NCBI RefSeq assembly: GCF_050920755.1
Contig: NZ_CP158480.1
Span: 744,001 to 808,000 of the forward strand
Reading direction: 5' to 3'
Source of the DNA: Oligella sp050920755
Lineage (GTDB): Bacteria > Pseudomonadota > Gammaproteobacteria > Burkholderiales > Burkholderiaceae_B
DNA length: 64,000 bases
The notes under the pieces are model-generated. The model searched no databases and was not told where the DNA came from. It saw only the letters and a program-made list of their open reading frames with translations. Positions within the stretch are counted from its first letter, which is position 1. Every line of letters begins with the position of its first letter. Below are positions 21,357-29,218 of this stretch, in pieces. The position numbers were made by a program, and so were the translations under genes.

Positions 21357-22190
21357 TTAACTATTAGATAGGTAGTTCAGGAGCCGGGTCAAAATAGCCG
21401 AGCCATAGTTAGGTGAGATTTCGCTTAGGAATTCATTGAAATTAAGCTCGGCTTTAGAATCGGCTCTATCGCTGATAATTCTGAAAATAGCAAAGGGTAC
21501 TTCATACTCATAGCATACCTGCGCAACAGCGGCGCCTCCCATTTCTACACATAAGGTACTGGGCATTTGCTCGGCGATTTGATTTTGCTTTTCCAGCGCA
21601 TTAACAAAGACATCGGCACTGCCGATGAGTCCATGGTGAATTTTCGGTAGCGCACGTTGGAAAAAGCGTTGCTTTTCAGTGCCTTTAAATGCCGCCGCAA
21701 AGTCATTTTCCAAATAGTCAGTACAGGCCATGTCGATTTGCTTGCTGAGTGCCTCATCACTATCAAAAAATGTCTTATTTAATAATGGCACACTGTATTT
21801 TGGAAAAAGCGGACTGGCGTCTAAATCGTACTGATAAATTGAGCGGCCAATCACAATATCGCCGACCATGACATCGGCGTGTACACCACCCGCCAAGCCC
21901 GTAAAAAGCACGCTTTTGACGCCGAATAAATTGATCAAAGTAGTGGCGGTGGACGCGGCTGCGACCTTGCCGATACGAGAAAGCACAATCACATAGCGTT
22001 GACCGTTACGCTCAGCGAGGTGATAGCGACGACCGGCGACGGTTCGAATGGTGACGCGATGATCCATGCTTTTTAAAATGGCGGCAATTTCCTGCTCCAG
22101 GGCAGCCATAATGCCGATAGGCGCTTGAGCCGTCTCCTCAGATCTAAGTGATGATTGATTAGCGACAGGCTGATAGGATTGATTGTGCAT
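21357..22190 (-). CDS. mtnN: 5'-methylthioadenosine/S-adenosylhomocysteine nucleosidase
   Basis: A 277-residue nucleoside phosphorylase-fold enzyme. GIMAALEQEIAAIL, VVLSRIGKVAAASTAT, FTGLAGGV and CVEMGGAAVAQVCYEYEVPF with the later ISDRAD are the MTAN signatures; the base-binding aspartate is in SDRAD. It cleaves adenine from MTA and SAH, feeding methionine recycling. The conserved fold begins about 25 residues after ATG 22190, so the N-terminus is extended compared with typical ~230-residue enzymes, and an insert follows DLDASPLFPKYSV. The frame stays open to 22259; neither start has a clear ribosome site. Confidence 0.9.
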   Translation of the reverse strand: MHNQSYQPVANQSSLRSEETAQAPIGIMAALEQEIAAILKSMDHRVTIRTVAGRRYHLAERNGQRYVIVLSRIGKVAAASTATTLINLFGVKSVLFTGLAGGVHADVMVGDIVIGRSIYQYDLDASPLFPKYSVPLLNKTFFDSDEALSKQIDMACTDYLENDFAAAFKGTEKQRFFQRALPKIHHGLIGSADVFVNALEKQNQIAEQMPSTLCVEMGGAAVAQVCYEYEVPFAIFRIISDRADSKAELNFNEFLSEISPNYGSAILTRLLNYLSNS

Positions 22191-22379
22191 TGTTATTATA
22201 AAAACTGTAAAACTTAGGCTTGTTTTTTTACCATAAAATGTCACGTCGAGCTTGCTCATCCTGCGTCTATCAGTGTAAACACTAAGCGCAGATAGCGTTT
22301 ATTTACAATTTAAAACATCTCTTTTCGTTTCAGTACGCCTCGGTGTTTTAAATCATTTGTCAACGTGTTAAGCTTTTTT

Positions 22380-22405
22380 AACTCTGCTGTTTTTGCAGAG
22401 TTTTT
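22380..22405 (+). terminator. Terminator-like hairpin in the sodC leader
   Basis: AACTCTGC pairs with GCAGAGTT around a seven-base loop and is followed by TTTTT. It sits 49 bases upstream of sodC, between two divergent genes, so no upstream plus-strand gene needs it. It could be an attenuator of sodC or the end of a short independent RNA. Confidence 0.6.
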
Positions 22406-22453
22406 AGCGATGGTTTTTAGTAACATTGCTGTCACTTGACGGGAGATTTCAGT

Positions 22454-22984
22454 ATGAAAAAAGTTCTTTTTGCTGCCCTATGTGCAGGTCTGTTGAGCAC
22501 AGCCTATGCGGCGGATGATTTAGTTGTTGATATGAAGTTTGCCACTGACAAGGGACCGGGCGAATCGGCAGGTACGGTGACGATTAGCATGACTGAATTC
22601 GGTGCCAAGTTTACGCCCGATCTTAAGGGTCTGGAGGGGCCGGGTGTACGCGGCTTTCATATTCATGCGGTAGGTTCGTGCGATGCCACTGAGAAAGACG
22701 GCAAAGTAGTACCGGCCGGCGGTGCCGGTGGTCATTGGGATCCGGACAATACCGGTGCTCATAAGGGGCCTTGGGACAGCACGGGCCATAAGGGTGATTT
22801 ACCGGCCCTTTATGTGAATGAAGACGGCTCGATTAACTATCCGGTGGTCGCGCCGCGTATCACGGATTTAAATGAGCTTAAGGGCTTAGCCATGATGATT
22901 CATGTGGGCGGCGATAACTACAGTGACGATCCGCAGCCTTTAGGCGGTGGTGGCGGTCGTAACCTATGTGGCTTGATTAAGTAA
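22454..22984 (+). CDS. sodC: Periplasmic Cu,Zn superoxide dismutase
   Basis: A 176-residue enzyme. A signal peptide (MKKVLFAALCAGLLSTAYA) is cut before ADDL. Metal ligands are in GFHIHAVGSC, HWDPD, GAHKGPWD and MIHVGGDNYSD; the disulfide cysteines are in GSCDATEK and LCGLIK. The sequence matches bacterial periplasmic SodC, which detoxifies superoxide outside the cytoplasm. ATG 22454 with GGGAG 10-14 bases upstream is preferred over a TTG at 22436 because it begins the signal peptide. Two hairpins follow the stop. Confidence 0.95.
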   Translation: MKKVLFAALCAGLLSTAYAADDLVVDMKFATDKGPGESAGTVTISMTEFGAKFTPDLKGLEGPGVRGFHIHAVGSCDATEKDGKVVPAGGAGGHWDPDNTGAHKGPWDSTGHKGDLPALYVNEDGSINYPVVAPRITDLNELKGLAMMIHVGGDNYSDDPQPLGGGGGRNLCGLIK

Positions 22985-23013
22985 TTGAGTGATTAGGTCA
23001 ATTGTACATAGAA

Positions 23014-23041
23014 AAATAGCCGACTTGAGGACCGGCTATTT
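23014..23041 (+). terminator. Terminator hairpin behind sodC
   Basis: AAATAGCCG (23014-23022) pairs with CGGCTATTT (23033-23041). It lies 30 bases past the sodC stop. The following T run is weak. Confidence 0.65.
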
Positions 23042-23056
23042 ACGATTTTAGATATA

Positions 23057-23110
23057 ATAATAAACCCCATAAAATCGGCTTTTTTCCGCTTCTATGGGGT
23101 ATTTATTTTT
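23057..23110. terminator. Second hairpin, between sodC and the convergent DUF1328 gene
   Basis: AACCCCAT (23063-23070) pairs with ATGGGGT (23094-23100) with AT-rich extensions and T-rich or A-rich flanks on both strands, so it could act in both directions between the two convergent genes. Confidence 0.6.
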
Positions 23111-23182
23111 AATTAGCTGCTTCTATTTAATCAACTCAAATCAACTCAACTCAACAGACTCAGCTTAAAACCTTGTCGTGGC

Positions 23183-23341
23183 CTAGGACCGTCGACCGAA
23201 TAAGAATGATAATACAGCGATAATTAAAAATACAAAGAATAAAATTTTAGCAATTCCGGCGGCTGTACCTGCAATACCTCCAAAGCCTAAAACGGCTGCA
23301 ATCAAGGCAATAACTAAAAACACAACAGCATAGTGAAGCAT
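23183..23341 (-). CDS. DUF1328 small membrane protein (YtjA-like)
   Basis: A 52-residue protein starting MLHYAVVFLVIALIAAVLGF and ending FLFGRRS, with two hydrophobic helices separated by GGIAGTAAGIAK. This is the standard pattern and length of DUF1328 inner-membrane peptides, whose function is unknown. ATG 23341 has AGGAG at the correct distance. It is convergent with sodC and divergent from the next gene. Its small size makes it easy to miss. Confidence 0.92.
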   Translation of the reverse strand: MLHYAVVFLVIALIAAVLGFGGIAGTAAGIAKILFFVFLIIAVLSFLFGRRS

Positions 23342-23535
23342 GGTCTTCTCCTTTTCTCTCATAAAAGTATGAGTTTTTAGTTTAAAGTAATCCCCCTTAT
23401 ACAGCTATTATAAATTTGAAATTATTATGCAGATATTGTAAATGCCCTAGGCTTTGCGTAACTATCTTGGCTAATATGTAAGAAGCAATTGCAAGTGCTG
23501 TAATTTGTCATTTTATTCCGGGAGGCTGGTGAGTG

Positions 23536-24639
23536 ATGTTAGGTCAGGAGTTTTGTGAACGCTTTGGGTTGAGTTTTCCGATGATTCAAGCACCAATGGC
23601 AGGAGTTTCTACGCCGTCATTGGCGGCTGCGGTTCGGCAAGCCGGGGCGCTCCCATCTTTAGGTTGTGGTGCGATGAATGCCGCTGCTCTGAGACAGGCA
23701 CTCACACACTATATGGAGTTAAGTGGTGAGCGTACGAACCCCTTGATTAATATTAATTTCTTTTGCCATCAGGAGGCTGCACCGGATGAAGCGACAGATG
23801 CCGCTTGGTTGACTGCTTTGGCACCGATCTTTGCGTCTTTTAAGGCAACCGTACCGCAGGGTCTTAAGCGTATTTATCAATCCTTTTTAAATGAGGATGA
23901 GCGTTTGGATGTGCTTTTACAGTGCCGTCCGCAAATGGTCAGTTTTCATTTCGGGTTGCCGAGCGAAGCGGTGTTGTCGAAGCTTAAAGCGGCGGATATT
24001 GCTCTATTTGCCACGGCCTGTGACTTGAATGAAGCCAAGCAATTAGAAGCTGCCAGTGTGGATTATATTGTGGCACAGGGCTATGAGGCGGGCGGCCATC
24101 GCGGTATTTTCAATCCTGAGGTGGATAGTGCGCTGGGTACGCTTGAACTCTTGCGTCTTCTTAAAAGCGAATGTCATACGCCCATCATTGCCGCCGGCGG
24201 TGTGATGAACGGAGAGGCGATTGCCAAGCTACTTGCCGAAGGTGCAGCGGCGGTGCAATTAGGTACGGCTTTTGTACTCTGTCCTGAAAGTTCAGCCTCG
24301 TTAGCGTATCGACGTCAATTAAAAGCTGCGGCTCAACAAAGTATTCCTGAGACCGTCGTCAGCCCGCTGATTTCCGGGCGCGCCGCGCGAGGTTTAAGAA
24401 CATCTCTAAGTGATTTGGGTGCTTCTTTAGTTAGCGATAAGGGTTTAAAAGCACCGGCTTATCCCATGCTTTACGATGTTAATAAGCAGTTAAATGATGT
24501 GGCATTAATGCAGGGCGATGAGGGCTATGGCGCTTATTGGGCAGGTGCGGGCGTAGCGGCTGTCAGAGAGTTGCCGGCCGCTGAATTAGTGGCTTTATTG
24601 GCTGAGGAAGCCTCGCTTAGTCGGCATAAAAAATGCTGA
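23536..24639 (+). CDS. Nitronate monooxygenase-like flavin enzyme (NMO family)
   Basis: A 367-residue FMN-binding TIM barrel. FPMIQAPMAGVSTPSLAAAV (about 14-33), the active-site VAQGYEAGGHRG (about 188) with its histidine, IIAAGGVMNGEAIAKLLAEG and AVQLGTAFVLCPES are the class I NMO signatures. The family oxidises alkyl nitronates such as propionate-3-nitronate. ATG 23536 has GGGAGG ten bases upstream; an in-frame GTG directly precedes it. It stands alone, divergent from the DUF1328 gene and convergent with the pirin gene. Confidence 0.88.
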   Translation: MLGQEFCERFGLSFPMIQAPMAGVSTPSLAAAVRQAGALPSLGCGAMNAAALRQALTHYMELSGERTNPLININFFCHQEAAPDEATDAAWLTALAPIFASFKATVPQGLKRIYQSFLNEDERLDVLLQCRPQMVSFHFGLPSEAVLSKLKAADIALFATACDLNEAKQLEAASVDYIVAQGYEAGGHRGIFNPEVDSALGTLELLRLLKSECHTPIIAAGGVMNGEAIAKLLAEGAAAVQLGTAFVLCPESSASLAYRRQLKAAAQQSIPETVVSPLISGRAARGLRTSLSDLGASLVSDKGLKAPAYPMLYDVNKQLNDVALMQGDEGYGAYWAGAGVAAVRELPAAELVALLAEEASLSRHKKC

Positions 24640-24680
24640 GATGCGTCATGCATCTCAGCCTATTCGATGCTTAAAGTATA

Positions 24681-25532
24681 TTAAGCAAATAAACCGGCCT
24701 GATAATCTTCAAAGGCTTGGATAATTTCTTCCTTCGTATTCATCGCAAAGGGGCCATGTTGGAAGTTCGGCTCATTTAATGGCTTGCCGGCGATGACCAA
24801 CACACGGCTATCTTCAAGTGCAGTTAGACTGACGCCATCGGCTTCTGGGTCGTTAGATAAAATCGCTAAGTTGGTTGCTTTTACTACCTTGCTATCAACT
24901 TCTAATTGACCTTCATAGACCACGATAAAGGCGTTGTGCCCCGCAGGAATTTGAGCCTCAAAGCGCTGAGCTGCCGGAAGCTGCATATCAAGATAAAGTG
25001 GCTCAGTATGCTCACGTTGTACTGCACCCTTAATACCATGGCATTGGCCTGCAATGATGGTAACTAGAGTGCCATTGTCACTGGTGTATTTAGGTAAGTC
25101 GGGGTTTTGGTAGTCTTTGTACCAAGGCTCAATCATTTTGTCTTTGGCAGGTAGGTTCAGCCATAGCTGAAAACCGCGCATCATACCATCTTCTTGCTGT
25201 GGGATTTCTGAGTGAATTAAACCACGACCCGCGGTCATCCATTGCACGCCGCCATTTTCTAATAAACCCTCATTGCCTTTGCTATCACGATGTAGCATAC
25301 GACCTTCAATCATATAGGTCACGGTTTCAAAACCACGGTGTGGGTGGTTAGGAAAGCCCGCAATATAATCGTCAGGATTATCGCTACCAAAGCTATCTAA
25401 CATGAGAAACGGGTCAAGACGTCGTTGTAGGTTTTGGGTTAATAAGCGCGTAAGTTTAACACCCGCACCATCGCTCGTTGCTTGACCGCTAATAAGGTGC
25501 TCGAGCTGACGGGATTGATTGACTTTATACAT
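24681..25532 (-). CDS. Pirin family protein
   Basis: A 283-residue bicupin. The N-terminal cupin holds the metal ligands in PDDYIAGFPNHPHRGFETVTY (about 53-73) and the later GGVQWMTAGRGLIHSE, both diagnostic for pirins. The C-terminal cupin is degenerate. Bacterial pirins are metal-binding proteins, some with quercetinase activity; the exact role here is unknown. It is a single gene whose upstream side borders the accessory island. Confidence 0.9.
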   Translation of the reverse strand: MYKVNQSRQLEHLISGQATSDGAGVKLTRLLTQNLQRRLDPFLMLDSFGSDNPDDYIAGFPNHPHRGFETVTYMIEGRMLHRDSKGNEGLLENGGVQWMTAGRGLIHSEIPQQEDGMMRGFQLWLNLPAKDKMIEPWYKDYQNPDLPKYTSDNGTLVTIIAGQCHGIKGAVQREHTEPLYLDMQLPAAQRFEAQIPAGHNAFIVVYEGQLEVDSKVVKATNLAILSNDPEADGVSLTALEDSRVLVIAGKPLNEPNFQHGPFAMNTKEEIIQAFEDYQAGLFA

Positions 25533-25879
25533 AGATATTCCTCAATAAATAGTATCAATTTATTATAAAGGAATAGAGGAGATAGGGTGCTCGATGTTTG
25601 GTGGGTTGGCCGGGATTCGAATTTTTCGCACAACGGATTTTGAGCCGATACATTGCAAAACAAATAAACAATCTTCAATTATTAATGAATAGCTCGCAGA
25701 CATCATGAGCTGTCTTTGCCGTATCAATGTGCAGAGAGTTATTAATTACTATCAGACAGTTATTGTAGATTGCATCATACTTTAAACAGAGTAATGTTGG
25801 AGTGTTGAGTAGTAATGGCTTTATTGAGACGCGACGCACCACTTAATCCTACCCTAAAAAGACTGAGATTATATAGCTC
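25533..25879. other. Intergenic region at the left border of the accessory island
   Basis: Apart from the tRNA-like remnant at 25599-25655, no gene or structured element was recognised. Base composition becomes more AT-rich from here rightwards. Confidence 0.5.
25599..25655 (-). pseudogene. Degenerate tRNA 3' half
   Basis: Read on the minus strand it has an anticodon-loop-like GGCTCAAAATCCG, close to GGACTCAAAATCC of tRNA-Leu(CAA), then ATTCGAATC as in a T loop, and finally CCAACCCACCA with a CCA end. The T stem no longer pairs and the 5' half is missing. It looks like the decayed end of a tRNA, a common attachment site for integrative elements. Confidence 0.5.
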
Positions 25880-26251
25880 TCATGGTAGGTAGGGGTCTCT
25901 GTTTTCGGCAGATATCGCCTTGGCTTCAGAGTAGAGGCGTTTTTGAGCCTGTGCCATTAAGTTTGGATAGTGTTCTTTAATGACGGTCCGAAGAAAAAAA
26001 TCACTAACTAAACCGATATTAATTTCAGATAAGAACTGCTCGTTGAACGCCTCGTCTAGATTACTGTGAAATTTTCCCTCAAAGCGACCAACGCTTTTTA
26101 ATAAAGCGTGTGATGCGCTCTCAGTAATCTCCATCACACTACAATTTACTGCTTCCTCCAAAGTATCACAACCAAAAATAATATATTCATCTAGATTGAG
26201 ATATGCTCCCATTAATGTGTCTAGTTCTTCATACTCATGCATATTACTCAT
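25880..26251 (-). CDS. CdiI-like immunity protein (tentative)
   Basis: A 123-residue acidic cytoplasmic protein. The start YEELDTLMGAYLNLDEYIIFG followed by DTLEEAVN resembles the opening of contact-dependent inhibition immunity proteins of the CdiI_2 type (a [YF]xELxxLxGxYxxxD pattern with a DTxEE helix). The rest, including LSEINIGLVSDFFLRTV, is not recognised. No toxin gene is adjacent, so if correct it is an orphan immunity gene, as often found in toxin/immunity islands. The assignment rests on pattern memory only. Confidence 0.5.
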   Translation of the reverse strand: MSNMHEYEELDTLMGAYLNLDEYIIFGCDTLEEAVNCSVMEITESASHALLKSVGRFEGKFHSNLDEAFNEQFLSEINIGLVSDFFLRTVIKEHYPNLMAQAQKRLYSEAKAISAENRDPYLP

Positions 26252-26299
26252 CTAATTGGGAGTGCTGTCAAGATTAAGTAAGTCATACCGTTATATTTT

Positions 26300-26515
26300 T
26301 CACGTTTTAAAACGCTGTCTACGCATTCTTCTAACCAAATTATCTGTGAATGTAAAATTTGTGCGTATGTTAATCGCAATCGATTTAGGCTTTAATTCAA
26401 CCTCAATTATTGATGCATGAGTGCGCAAAATAACATCAAACGTGCCCGTCCACATTAACACCATCTTGCGGTGCGATGACGATGGCTGGTTCATCGTTGA
26501 GACTTGTAGGTATCA
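26300..26515 (-). pseudogene. Small frameshifted gene, unknown function
   Basis: An ATG at 26515 with AAGGG six bases upstream opens a frame (MIPTSLNDEPAIVIAPQDG...) that stops after 26 codons. Skipping one base in a GGG run (about 26444-26446) joins it to a second frame that continues FDVILRTHASIIEVELKPKS to the stop at 26300. The joined product would be about 71 residues. The good ribosome site and continuous protein-like composition suggest a real gene with a one-base shift. No family recognised. Confidence 0.45.
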
Positions 26516-26592
26516 TTTTGTAACCCTTAAATAAAGAAGTCAACAATCCAACTTTATGGAGTCATTGCATTCTGAGTAGGGTTTTTTGTAGA

Positions 26593-27012
26593 CTAACGAG
26601 AGAACCCAAGCACTGTATTTTCTCCTCCGTCAAGGATGTAGGCCCTTTGAATCCCATCAGATGAATACCATCTTTTCCCAACAATCGGGTCATACCCTTC
26701 GTGGTAACCTAGGGATAGGAGATATTCCTCAAGCTCTTTGATGTTTCGTTTGCCATCATATTCAACTCGAAAACCTTCAGAACGTGTACCATCTTGTGGA
26801 TAATATGAAACTATTGATTTATCAGTCAACCCAGGTGCGTTTTTAATCTCGTTCGGAGTAAACATTTCAAATGGGATTCGATCCAATCGCGTGTAATGCT
26901 GGGGGTCAAATGAGAATACGTAGGGACCATACAAAACAGCCCACCTAGTGGCAAACGCAATACAACAAAAAAGTATGACCCACTTCAACCATTTAAGGCT
27001 TTTGTTTGACAC
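26593..27012 (-). CDS. Single-pass membrane protein, possible immunity partner of the upstream effector-like gene
   Basis: A 139-residue protein with one N-terminal membrane segment (WLKWVILFCCIAFATRWAVL) and a periplasmic domain of about 110 residues. No known family was recognised. GTG 27012 is preferred, with GAGGAG seven bases upstream; a TTG at 27018 is in frame. Its start lies 20 bases inside the 3' end of the preceding reading frame (stop 26993-26995), typical of coupled effector-immunity pairs. A membrane-anchored periplasmic domain is a common shape for immunity proteins against periplasm-acting toxins. This role is inferred from arrangement only. Confidence 0.6.
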   Translation of the reverse strand: MSNKSLKWLKWVILFCCIAFATRWAVLYGPYVFSFDPQHYTRLDRIPFEMFTPNEIKNAPGLTDKSIVSYYPQDGTRSEGFRVEYDGKRNIKELEEYLLSLGYHEGYDPIVGKRWYSSDGIQRAYILDGGENTVLGFSR

Positions 27013-27737
27013 AACCAAACTCCTCTCCTAATCCATTTGGAAAATCCCTCTTACTAAACGTATGATTTGTTATAACAATATCTGTATGTAGGCTTACATC
27101 AAAAGGCTCAACCTCCTTCATAAAGGATGGTAATTCTCCATATCTTGGTTTGGCATCTTTATGAACCGTAGGGTCTGGAAAAAGTAAAGGCTTAAAAAGT
27201 TTGTTCTTGTATTTACCTAGCGACCCATAATGATCCCAGCGCTCTATAGCTTTTGCCTTACTAACTAACTAACTTCAACTCGGGAAAATAATTCTTGGGA
27301 CGAACTGCACGATAAAACCCCAACAAATTCGACACTAGATCCTCCGCACTAAAACCACTGTCTGTTGCCCATCCATACCATTTTCTTTGCATACCTTCGA
27401 AGATAGGAGCCACTTTCATCATCATAGCCAAAGCAATGCGATGCCTTTGATGTAGAGGACGCCCTTTTTTTAAAAGCCATATAACTGCCTGACCAACGCA
27501 CACACCTGAGGTATCCAATCCTTTTAAACCTTTAGTTTTTCTCATAGTCTGTGTATAGACTACACGATAATAAGGTTCGTTAGAACGTTCGCCTACTTGC
27601 ATTTGATGCAATACAGCCCTTATGTCATCCCCCCTAGCATGACCTAGATCAATCCAGCCAATCACTTCCGAATAAACCAACCCTAAATCATCAGTCAGCG
27701 CATTACTGGGATCGATTATATCTCGCCGTTTGCTCAT
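26993..27737 (-). pseudogene. Putative effector gene, out of frame at a TTAG repeat
   Basis: ATG 27737 (MSKRRDIIDP) has GGAAAG close upstream and reads 158 residues to a TAG at 27261. There the minus strand carries three tandem TTAG units. Removing one restores the frame, LKLVS then KAKAIERWDHYGSLG, which runs another 80-odd residues to TAA 26993. The full protein would be about 246 residues. GLVYS...GWIDLGHARGDD near residue 20 recalls the GLVYT-GFID-H pattern of DUF4056 proteins, but this is weak. A downstream overlapping membrane-protein gene suggests an effector-immunity pair. Whether this is a disabled gene or a phase-variable switch cannot be told from one sequence. Confidence 0.65.
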
Positions 27738-27885
27738 ATCTATCTTTCCATTTGTTGTAAATAATAGCAAGTTACCACAATACATTGAATGGATCAATAA
27801 TTCCTTTATAATCATTAGGTTATGACAAAAACATGACAATTTATATTAACTATTAATGACTTGATCTTAGCGGAAAATAACATAC

Positions 27886-28275
27886 TCATATCTTAGATAA
27901 ATTTGATGATGTGAACCAGTAATCATTAATATAGTCGTCGCTAGGTAAAATACTTGGATTATTAATTTCGTTATAACTTTTACTCAACTCATTATATTGT
28001 TTTGATAATTGGTGGCTAAGTGTAATCAACAGTTCTGAAACTTTAGTTAGCTCGATGATTTGGGTTTTAAAGCCCTCAAGTTATTCTATGTATTGCCGTT
28101 CTTTGGCGTCAGGCGGTAATCCCCCCAGCTTTATAAAATAGTTGCCTCTAGCCGTAGATTGCAACACCACAGCCTCCGCAACCCCAGTATCGGATTGCGA
28201 ATAGCAAGAAATCACCCAAGCATGAAAGTACACAAACGCAACGAAGAATAGAAATTTTGCTATGATTCGGCGTAT
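27886..28275 (-). pseudogene. Broken gene for a small secreted or membrane protein
   Basis: One minus-strand frame reads about 130 residues, starting IIAKFLFFVAFVYFHAWVIS (signal or membrane segment) and ending with a coiled-coil-like tail to TGA 27886-27888. It is cut by one TAA at 28081-28083 (RQYIE stop LEGFKTQ). No ATG, GTG or TTG start is evident at its left end, so the 5' part may also be lost. No family recognised. It adds to the picture of gene decay in this island. Confidence 0.5.
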
Positions 28276-28312
28276 TTTTTAAATTGCTTAAGATTTGGAT
28301 TGGATCGTTAAA

Positions 28313-28681
28313 ATGCCAAAGCTATCAAATCTTCCTAAACCAAGTGTTAATATTCGATAGATAACAAAAACAGAAGCCGAACTCCTTTTAGATGTAATAT
28401 CAGCCTCCTTGGATGAGGGGCGTTTGTCAATTTGCGCTTATTATTGCTTTACTCGCGAAAGCTGGAAGCGTATCAAGCGAGTATCTAAGCCCATGCTATA
28501 TAATGCAATGAAAGCGCTCGGCCTTAAGTCACTAACATTTCTCGATTTACGGCATACGTGAGCGAGCTGGCATGTGCAAGGAGGCACAGCACTCATGAAC
28601 TTAAAAGAAATGGAATGTTGGGAAACTAAAACAAAGACCAAAAAGTACGTTCACTTAAATGTTGGCCATTTAGCTGAGTAA
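28313..28681 (+). pseudogene. Remnant of a phage-type tyrosine integrase
   Basis: From ATG 28313 one frame, with internal stops at 28358 and 28562, encodes pieces of an integrase catalytic domain: ITKTEAELLL, a MKALGLKSLTFLDLRHT box (the HxxR region), ASWHVQGGTALMNLKEM and the tyrosine segment TKKYVHLNVGHLAE. The order and wording match the C-terminal part of phage integrases, but the middle is deleted and the gene is dead. It marks the region as a former integrative element. Confidence 0.8.
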
Positions 28682-28783
28682 CCTCATTTGAGTGGAATAA
28701 CGGAGCATTTACCAAAATGCGCGGAAAGCCTCGTCGTTTAGGGCGAGGATGAATAGCGCGGACGGCAACGCCGTCCTTTGAAT

Positions 28784-29200
28784 CTATGGTGGCGTTTGCT
28801 GTTGCTCGATATACTGTCGAATGATTTCAATCGGCGCGCCGCCACAGCTTCCAGCAAAATAACTTGGCGACCATAAAGCCCCTTTCCACAGTTTCTTTTT
28901 AATGTTGGGGTAGTTCTTTTTTCGGATAAGAAGACTGGATATACCCTTTAGGCTATTAACCGGTTTTGATATGGCAACTTTGGGCGGGTAGTTCACTAAT
29001 AAGTGAACATGGTCGTCCTCCCCATCAAACGCCACTAACTCGGCCTCAAAATCAGCGCACACACTAGCGAAAATTTCCTGAAGGTCGTTAAGGATGGCTT
29101 TTGTAAATACGTCACGGCGGTATTTAGTCACAAAGACCAGATGAACGTGCATATTAAAAACGCAGTGTCTACCGTGCCTAATGTCATTGTTTTTCTCCAT
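28784..29200 (-). CDS. tnpA: IS200/IS605 Y1 transposase TnpA
   Basis: A 138-residue single-strand transposase. HLVFVTKYRRDVF near the start, the HUH metal site in EDDHVHLLVNYPP (about 76) and the catalytic tyrosine helix near the end (IEIIRQYIEQQ) are diagnostic. It excises and inserts the element as single-stranded DNA using the end hairpins. ATG 29200 was chosen since upstream residues only shadow the divergent tnpB. The two genes start 18 bases apart. Confidence 0.93.
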   Translation of the reverse strand: MEKNNDIRHGRHCVFNMHVHLVFVTKYRRDVFTKAILNDLQEIFASVCADFEAELVAFDGEDDHVHLLVNYPPKVAISKPVNSLKGISSLLIRKKNYPNIKKKLWKGALWSPSYFAGSCGGAPIEIIRQYIEQQQTPP

Positions 29201-29218
29201 AGACCGGAGTATGATTGA

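Noticed and set aside
28441..28641. Minus-strand open frame of 66 residues
   Set aside because: It is antisense to the integrase remnant, whose conserved residues read on the plus strand.
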